This document shows, in pieces, positions 56,950 to 64,000 of a DNA stretch of 64,000 nucleotides. Where the stretch lies: positions 1 through 64,000 of the forward strand of contig NZ_KB911485.1 of NCBI RefSeq assembly GCF_000383515.1, written 5' to 3'. Under the pieces are notes generated by a model that searched no databases, was not told the DNA's origin, and saw only the letters and a list, made by a program, of their open reading frames with translations. Numbering within the stretch: the first letter of the stretch is position 1; the number at the start of each line of letters is the position of its first letter. Made by a program: the position numbers and the translations under genes. This DNA is from Mesomycoplasma hyorhinis ATCC 17981. GTDB taxonomy: Bacteria > Bacillota_I > Bacilli_A > Mycoplasmatales > Metamycoplasmataceae.

Positions 56950-57414
56950 ATGATTATAGACAAAATTAAAAACCTTCATAAATATACAAAAATTAATCCA
57001 AGATTAGAACTTGTTGTTAAATGATTAGAAGAAAACGATTGAAGAAAACAACCCGAAGGCATTACTCCTATAAAGGAAAAAGAAGTATTTTTTGTTAATA
57101 AACTAATGTCTTCTTTAAACAGGGAAAACTTTGTTTTTGAACTTCATCAAAAATACATTGATATTCATTTTGCAGGTGATAACACTGAAAAATTCATTCA
57201 TTTAGCGAAAGATCACTTAACTTCCGCTCAACAAGAATATTCAGATCAAACTGATGTAGGTTTTTATAAAGGTGATATTCTTAATTTTGAAGATAATATT
57301 ATTAAATTAAAAGAAGATGAGTTTGCTTTATTTTTAGCTGATGAAGCTCACGGACCTAGATTTGATACAAACAAAGATACTGTAAGAAAAACAATAATTA
57401 AGGTGTTAGCTTAA
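56950..57414 (+). CDS. YhcH/YjgK/YiaL-family protein
   Basis: A 154-residue protein of the YhcH (DUF386/EbgC) family, cupin-like proteins linked with sialic acid or beta-galactosidase metabolism. Recognisable are the family segments FELHQKYIDIHFA, GDNTEKFI and FALFLADEAHGPRFD, where His and Glu side chains usually bind metal. It starts one base after the nrdE stop without a clear ribosome site, so it is probably coupled. Why it follows nrdE is not clear. Confidence 0.82.
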
Positions 57415-57460
57415 CCTATAAAAAAAGACTTTTAAAATAAAAAGTCTTTTTTTATAGGTT
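57413..57460. terminator. 48-base palindromic terminator
   Basis: Nearly perfect inverted repeat AACCTATAAAAAAAGACTTTT / AAAAGTCTTTTTTTATAGGTT (each shown in part) that overlaps the stop codon of the YhcH-like gene. It ends the nrd operon and isolates the helicase locus. Confidence 0.88.
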
Positions 57461-57583
57461 ATTTTACAACTTACAACATTTAAATAATATTTTTTATTAC
57501 AAAAAAATTAATAAAATATTAATAATTTCTTTATAATTAACTTATCAAAACTACTATAATTTATGAAGATGATACAAGAGAGA

Positions 57584-57647
<64 letters not shown>

Positions 57648-57658
57648 CAGTAAAATAA

Positions 57659-60600
57659 TATTTATTTAATTTAGCACAAAAAGTTTTACTTTTTGCGTTT
57701 TTTTCGTTTAAGGAAAACAAGGCAACTACATTAAAATTTTTTTATGATGAAAAGCACTGAGATAAACCTATTAGATCAGGAGTGGCAAAAAGAAGTTGAG
57801 GTGCTTTCGAAAAGGACATAACACTTTTAAGCGCTCTTAAAAAGAGTGGTGAATTTGATAATGTTTATCCAAAAATTAAAAATATAAAAGATAAACTGCA
57901 CCAATTTTTGAAGGATTTTTCTAATTTAGAAGAATATCAAGTGATCAGACTTAATTTAAAAGCAAGAAAATTCGCTAATGAATTAAAAGATAAAAAAGAA
58001 AAAAATAAAAAACTTGAATTTGATGGTTTTGTAATTATTGGTAAAAACAAAGAAGTTATTAAAGAGTGGGGTAAAAATACAGCTGCTTTATTTTTTGATA
58101 TAGAGTGTATTGAAGTATCAAACTTACATTTTGTTATCCAATTTCCTGTTATATCTATAAACAGAATTTCATTACTAAATTTTACTCATTTAAATAATCC
58201 TGTGCACAATTCTTATTTCAAACCTGAGTTTTTACTAAGGACACAGGAAAATATTTCTAGTTTTAGTCCAAGCAACTATAGTGAATTTGTTAATTTTTTT
58301 AGTGAAAAAATTCCTAAAATTTTAGATATTTATAAATCTGATTTAATTGATCGTTTTTTGTTTGCTTGTCCAAAAGATAGTAGCAAATTGTGTTGAAATG
58401 AACTTTTAGATTTAACTCAAAAGCTTTTTTTAGACAAAATAAAAGATAATGATAAAGACTTTATTTTTATGGAAGAAAATAAATCTAAAATCTTTAATAT
58501 TTCTGAAATTGATAAAGAGAAATTCACTATTTTTTCTTATTCTTCAGATATAGCTACAAAAAGAAATTTATTTTTAAATGATGAAAGAACAGGAAAATCA
58601 TTTCCTATTAAACTTCATAACTTAAATTAAAAACTAACTATAGATGAATATTTAACTCATAGACAAAAAGATATTGACACCTTAGAAAATACTATTGCAT
58701 CTTACAAAGCACAAAAGTCAGAATTAAGCGAAAAATATAGAGAAAATGAAGAAAAAAGAAGAAAAATTAATAAGGAATTTGAAGAGACTCAAATTCAATA
58801 TAAATCTTTAATTGACAAAATCATTAATAATAATCAACTACTAAATAAGTATTTAAAAATCAACGAAGAAAAAGAAAATATAGAAAAAGGGGTGATTATT
58901 CAAACAACTATTACAAGATTTCAAGAGGAAGAAGATTTAGAGTTTGAACAAAGACAAAGAGATGCAGACATTCAATATCAATATAAAATTGAACAAAAAA
59001 ACAGACAAAGACAACAAAGACTTCTAGAGTTATAAAATACTTATAATACAATAATTGATACTTTTGAAGACCAAGATATTAGTGTTTTTTCTAATTTTAA
59101 CACACAGAATTTTTTAAATGAAGTAAACACATTTATAGTAAATAATAATCAAAAGAAAAAAGAAATTGAAGAGAAAAATCAGAAAACTAAAAACGATTTT
59201 AAAATAGAATTAAATAAATTATTAAGTATTCAAAATCAATTAAAATCTGAAATTTCAAGCATTAATAATTGTATTGAATTTAATGAAAACATTTTTAATT
59301 CAAAAAATATAAGATTACAAAGTTTAAAAAAACTCAAAGGTATAAAAAGTGTTTACAAAAACGTTACTATAAAATGAAGTACTAAAAAAGATGAAGATAA
59401 CGATGATTTTATTTTAAATTATTATCCAATTTCTGATTTTGTAAAAGATAAAATAAGTAACATTATTTTTACTCTTAATGACAATCAAACAGGATTTATT
59501 ACTAAAATTAGAAGATATTTGGGTGCATTTGCAAACATATACAAAGGATTTTACAAGAATCCATATATGGTTCATTCGATTTTTAATCCACAAACTATTA
59601 ACTCAGATCTTTTAAGAAATACACAGTTAGAAGAAAGTACAAAACGAAAATATCACTTAAACGAAAAACAAGAACATAGTGTTAAAAAAGCAATAGCTTC
59701 TAGAGATGTATTTTATTTACAAGGACCTCCAGGAACGGGAAAGACACAAACAATTTGTGCAATGGCTGAAGAATTTATTAAACGTGGTGAAAATATTTTA
59801 ATTACCTCTTCTACACATGAAGCTATAGAAAACTTTATGGATCGTTTAAATGAAAATAATTTAAATAATCCAAACTATATAATCTTTAAATTTGATTATA
59901 ATTCAAAAAGAAACAATGATTTTCAAACTTCAAAAATTTATCCTAATTTTATTTCTAAAATTGAACATTGATTAGAAAATCCACAAGAAGAAAATTCTGT
60001 TTTACAAGAAAAAATTTTAGAAATTGAAGCATGAATCGTAAAAACAAACTTGAATGTTGAAGAATATTTTGGATTTAGCGCTTATCTAGACACATTAATT
60101 GAAAGAATAGAAAAAAATACTGTTTTTGAATTTGAAAAAGAGCATTTAATAAAAGAAGATTTCGATATCAATAACATAAATTCTATAAACAAATATTACA
60201 TAGAAACACACAAAAATAAAGTTAAAAATAATCAAGTTTTAAATTTGATAGATGCTTTATTTAAACTTGCGCAAGATAACAACATTAATGTTTGAGGTGT
60301 TAAAAATTTTAAAGAACTAAAAAATAAAATCTTGAACAAAGATTCAACAAAAAACGCTTCATTTTTGAAGGATTTATACAAAACTTATAATGAAAATACC
60401 AATGAACAAAACAATTATTTAGAAAGTGATTTTAATAAATTTGTTTTTGAATATAACTTAATAAACGTTATTGGTATCACTACAACTACAAGTACAAAAA
60501 TTAATTTATCTGATAAAAATGGTGTTGGTGTTGCTGACGTAGAACCTAAAGATTTATTTACTGAATACCCAATTGGTGTTGTTATTATTGATGAGATTTC

Positions 60601-61802
60601 AAAATCTTCTACTCCAGAAATTTTTGCAAGAATTATTTTGGCTGAAAAAGTTATTTTTTCAGGAGATTACAATCAACTTCCTCCTTCTAGTGAATTTGAA
60701 CCAAATATTATTGATCAAATTTACGATGGGCTACCTGAACAACCAATTCAAACCTATTCACAAAGTAATCAATATGATGATGAAGAGGAAGAAGATGAAG
60801 AAAGTAGTCTTATAAAAGACCCTGATAAAAAGAAATTTAGAGAAAAAATTGACCAACTTTATAAAAATTCTTTCTTTAAAACACAAGCTAATCAGTTAAA
60901 AAATTTGAATTTTAATAATAGTACATATGAGTTTTTAAAAACATCACATAGATTTTCACAAGAAATTATGGATGTAGTTAATGTTAGTTACGATTATATG
61001 GAAAAATTAGAATTACCAGCAAAACCTAGGGGCTTTCAAGGTATGTCTTTTGAGTGAGCACACAATAATTTAGATGCTATAAATCCTATAATTTTTGACA
61101 CTTCTTATCTAAATGATTCTTATGTTCAAAAATTAAGAGAAAAAAATGTAAATATTCCTGCAAAAGCTCCTATTCCAAAAATGTCTTCTTATTTTATCTT
61201 GAACTTGCATCGATCTTCTAAATCAGCAACTGAAAGTTTTGATCAAAGAAGTTTTATTTTTAGAGAAAATTTCCAAGCAGAAAATACTGGTACAGTAAAT
61301 GAGTATAATGCTGAAGTTATTAAAAAGATTGTTAAAAAAATAATCGAAAGTAATAACAAAAAACAAATTTATAAAAACATTCAAAAAGAAATTGGTGTAA
61401 TTTGTTTAACTAGAAATCAAAGTTATTTAATTAAACAAATTTTTGCTCAGGATGAAATTTTCAAAGGAATAAAAGTTGACACAATCGATAACTTTCAAGG
61501 TCGTGAGAAAGAAATTATCATCGTTGATTTTATAAGAGCGAAAAATAGATTAGAAGATGTTTCAAATTCTTCAATAGGAGAAAAAAAGAATTGTTAGCGA
61601 TAAAAAAAGAAATACAAGTTTTTTAAATAGTAATGAAAGAATAAATGTTGCTATTTCAAGAGCAAGAAATAAACTCATTTTAGTGGGTGCATTTAGATAT
61701 TACCAAAGCATAAATTCTGAAATTTTAAGAAAAATCGTAAATGTTTTTGAACAAAATAAATTTACTATTATTAACACCGAGGAACGATATGAGCAAAATT
61801 AG
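57659..61802 (+). pseudogene. SF1 (UPF1/DNA2-like) helicase with coiled-coil insert, multiply interrupted
   Basis: One frame of about 1,380 codons reads through with UGA as Trp but is broken by TAA at 58628 and 59033. A +1 slip at an A7 run (61581-61587) then moves the last 70 codons into the next frame. Motifs in order: Walker A GPPGTGKT (about 59724), DEISKSS (about 60590), GDYNQLPP (about 60662), SHRFSQEI (about 60947), TIDNFQGREKEI (about 61484) and, in the shifted frame, RINVAISRARNKLILVG (about 61641). A long coiled coil (58640-59300) lies between an unrecognised N-terminal domain and the helicase core. No clear start codon is present: ATG-ATG at 57744 is out of frame and stops after 25 codons. 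The frame is closed by a stop that overlaps the start of the next gene. This is a helicase remnant or a switched-off gene. Confidence 0.8.
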
Positions 61803-63537
61803 TTTTGAACACTTTTTAATACCAATAGCAGAATATCAAATTGATTTTACTTATAGACAACATGTTGAATTAGAAAAGTTAGAATTTTTTATTTTATCCA
61901 TTATTTATGGGTGCGCAAATCAAAGATAAAAGCATTAATTTAGATAAAACATTAAAAGAAGAATTTAAAGAAAAATACAATATAAAAGAAAAGTTGTTTG
62001 TTTATTTTCAAATTTTACTTGTAAAGCTAATACAAAGACAAATTGTTAACTTAAGAGAAAAAGAATTAAATGAAAAAATACTACAAAATCCTAGTTTTGA
62101 TTACACTGAATTAAATGATATTTTAGTAGGTGATCTATCTTTAAACAAAGATCTAAAAAAGTTGTTTGATAAAAATGTTTTTAAATCTTTTGAAGCAAGA
62201 AATCAAAGAGGTAAAACATATGCATACATTAATGTCATTCCTGAATTAGATAACACAGTAGAATATAGAGAAGGAAGAAATATCCAAGCTATTGAATACA
62301 ATAAAGAGTTGCTTGAAGAACTAAGAAAATGTGTTAAAAACGTTGTAAATATAGAAGAACACAAAGAAAAAAGAAGAAAAAGAGCTATTGCAATTTCAGA
62401 AATTATTGAAACATATAGAAAAAATAATAAGACTGTTTTACCTTCTATTGAAAAAGAATTAGATAACGAAAATATAAATTTTATAATGCAAAATATTTCC
62501 TTCGCTTATCATAGTTCTGATATATATACTTGAGAACCTACAAATGAATTGAGCGAAATTATTGTGAATTATCTTTCTCAACCAGAAATTGATTCTTCAA
62601 ATTATTTTCAAAAACAAATTGATGGGTTTTTCAAATCTATAAAAAATATTGATACTTGCGCAAAAATAGAGACGTATATACTAGACAAATTTAAAAAACA
62701 ATTATTAAATCCTTCTCAAATTGAAAAATTAAAAAGCAAAATGAACGTTTTGTCTCGTCTCGGTTGAAATAATGTTTACTGAAATGAAAAGAAAGAATTA
62801 AATTTTATTTTCGAATCTAATAAAAAAGATTTAATTATCATTAATAATCAAGAAGAAAATAGAAATATAAAATTTGAAATTTCTCCTCATTTTGTAAACG
62901 TTAATTTTGAAGAACAAAATGAAGAAAATCAATTGATTTTAAAAGAGATTGTACTAGATTTTTTAAAAAATAAGATTAACAGTATCGAAGCGTTTGATTT
63001 AAATCAATCTACACAAATTCCTGATTTTGTAAGAGAGTTTTTTTATTCTCAAGCTACTAAAAATCCAAAACTTTTTGAAAAATGGTTTAATTGAGTTGTT
63101 GGTTCATCTTTGTTTAAAATTGAAGATATTTTTAAAGATTGAAATGTTTTTGATTTATGAAGTAAAAACGAAAATATTGCTAAAGATTTTTTAAAACTTT
63201 TAGATAACAAGGGAATAAATATTAAACAACGTTTAATAGAAGATGAAAAAACTAATGCCTTATCTTATAAAAATAATAAGATTTTTGAATTTTGTTTTGA
63301 GAACTTTATTTTTGAAAAAATCACTTTCAATAATTTACCTTTTTTAGAATATTGAAGTTTAACAAAACATGTTGAAGATTTAAAAGACAAATATAAAGAA
63401 CTTAAAAATTCACTTAATGAAATTGTTTACACTTTTAAAAATAAAGATATTTCTAAACTTCAACAAGAACAGATTTTTCTTTCAAAAAAAATTGCGAAAT
63501 GGAAATTATTAAATTCAATAATTTTATTAACGAAGTA
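61789..63537 (+). pseudogene. Unknown helical protein of the helicase locus, one frameshift
   Basis: A GAGGAACGAT ribosome site and ATG at 61789 start MSKISFEHFLIPIAEYQIDF..., which stops at 61929. From 61900 another frame continues as YPLFMGAQIKDKSINLDK... to 63537. Removing one T from a T6 run (about 61885-61890) fuses them into one protein of about 582 residues (LEKLEFLFYPLFMGAQ). The protein is mostly helical, rich in Lys, Glu and Asn, with a basic stretch EEHKEKRRKRAIA and many UGA Trp codons in the second half. I recognise no domain. The start overlaps the helicase end by 14 bases and the end overlaps the HEPN gene by 39 bases, so all three belong to one operon. Confidence 0.75.
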
Positions 63538-63960
63538 GAAACTTTCTGTACTAAAAATAAAGCTTTTGTAGATGTTTCAGAAATCAAAGAGTTTAGCAAT
63601 GAAATATTACATATTTCTGATGTTTATCAACAAGATTTAGGAAAAGAATATGCATTTTTAGCAAATAAAATTAACACAGAAATGGAAATTTGTTTGAGTG
63701 ATAGTAAAATCGAAAATATTAATATTGAAATCGATGCTTTAGTTAAACAAAAAGCCATTACTAATGAAGAAGGTAGAATTTTAAAAGATTTGAGGAGATG
63801 GAGAAATGAAATATCTCATAAATCTGTGGAAAACAAAAAATTTACCATAGAAGAATATAGAAAATATTTATTATTATTTAGAGATTTGAAGCATATTACT
63901 AATAAAATAAATACATTTCGAATTGAAGAAGAAAAAAGAAGAAAACTTGAAGAAAAGTAA
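63499..63960 (+). CDS. Small HEPN-domain-like protein
   Basis: A 153-residue all-helical protein with the motif RRWRNEISH near residue 100. The order R-N-x3-H (RNEISH) is the signature of HEPN ribonuclease domains, which occur in toxins and antiviral proteins. The stretch before it, KAITNEEGRILKDLRRW, resembles the helix preceding the motif in DUF4145-like and Abi HEPN proteins. No membrane segment is present. It is intact, unlike its two upstream genes, and overlaps the end of the second gene by 39 bases. Function as RNase or toxin is an inference from the motif. Confidence 0.72.
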   Translation: MEIIKFNNFINEVETFCTKNKAFVDVSEIKEFSNEILHISDVYQQDLGKEYAFLANKINTEMEICLSDSKIENINIEIDALVKQKAITNEEGRILKDLRRWRNEISHKSVENKKFTIEEYRKYLLLFRDLKHITNKINTFRIEEEKRRKLEEK

Positions 63961-63989
63961 AAGAAAAAAATAAACTTTAAAACTAACAA

Positions 63990-64000
63990 TCAAAGGAGAC
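63990..64000 (+). promoter_or_regulatory. Ribosome binding site of a gene beyond the window
   Basis: AAAGGAG just before the window edge, 40 bases after the HEPN stop and without terminator between, indicates a further co-directional gene of the same operon starting just outside. Confidence 0.65.

Noticed and set aside
57744-57821. ATG-ATG at 57744 as the helicase start
   Set aside because: The frame stops after 25 codons and is out of register with the helicase; kept only as a possible remnant of the true start.

Overview
The window is a piece of a mollicute chromosome, most like the hominis/synoviae group of mycoplasmas (Mycoplasmopsis or Metamycoplasma). It is very AT-rich, and most genes run unbroken only when UGA is read as tryptophan (genetic code 4). 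The gene content also fits that group: a P37-type thiamine ABC transporter, a P60/P80/HinT cluster, an OppF with a giant insertion, an F1-like X0 ATPase cluster next to MIB/MIP immunoglobulin-cleaving genes, and a metal-free class Ie ribonucleotide reductase. All products were inferred by reading the sequence; no database search was run.

Layout. 1-330: the 3' end of an IS3/IS150-type transposase with a frameshift near its end. 330-4160 (minus): a TPP riboswitch followed by lipoprotein (P37), ATPase (P29) and permease (P69) genes for thiamine uptake. 4170-8400 (minus): P80, P60 and HinT. 8480-9970 (minus): NfeD and SPFH membrane proteins. 10023-13219 (plus): HAD phosphatase, CoaE-like kinase, DnaB-like and DnaI-like replication proteins. 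13284-13715 (minus): small membrane protein. 13734-22143 (minus): oppABCDF, coupled by TAATG overlaps, with a hairpin leader. 22382-25819 (minus): Smr protein, MutM, RpiB, TsaC and a YitT protein split by a frameshift. 25890-25973: SRP RNA. 26076-28070 (plus): an unrecognised 664-residue protein. 28136-33370 (minus): uvrB, ppa, a Bax-inhibitor-like protein, whiA, 5S rRNA and ktrA, with ktrB divergent. 35130-35900: a decayed ABC exporter. 36075-37307: an unknown membrane-anchored protein. 37346-37436: an unassigned small RNA with its own promoter and terminator.

37544-51483 (minus) is the largest functional unit: MIB and MIP, then the seven F1-like X0 ATPase genes. MIB captures antibody and MIP cuts it; the membrane-linked ATPase encoded downstream is thought to act with them. 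A 17-base A tract lies in the -35 region ahead of MIB and may switch the unit on and off. 51639-52978 (minus) holds thyA and folA. 53209-57414 (plus) holds nrdF-nrdI-nrdE and a YhcH-like gene. Together these two operons supply deoxynucleotides and dTMP.

57587-64000 (plus) is the most unusual part. A 30-copy TA repeat precedes an operon of an SF1 (UPF1/DNA2-like) helicase with a coiled-coil insert, an unknown helical protein of about 580 residues, and a small protein with a HEPN-type RNEISH motif. A ribosome binding site for a further gene sits at the window edge. The helicase carries two in-frame TAA codons and a poly-A frameshift, and the second gene has a poly-T frameshift, so in this strain the system is decayed or switched off. 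It looks like a phase-variable defence or toxin locus and is the best candidate here for an undescribed system.
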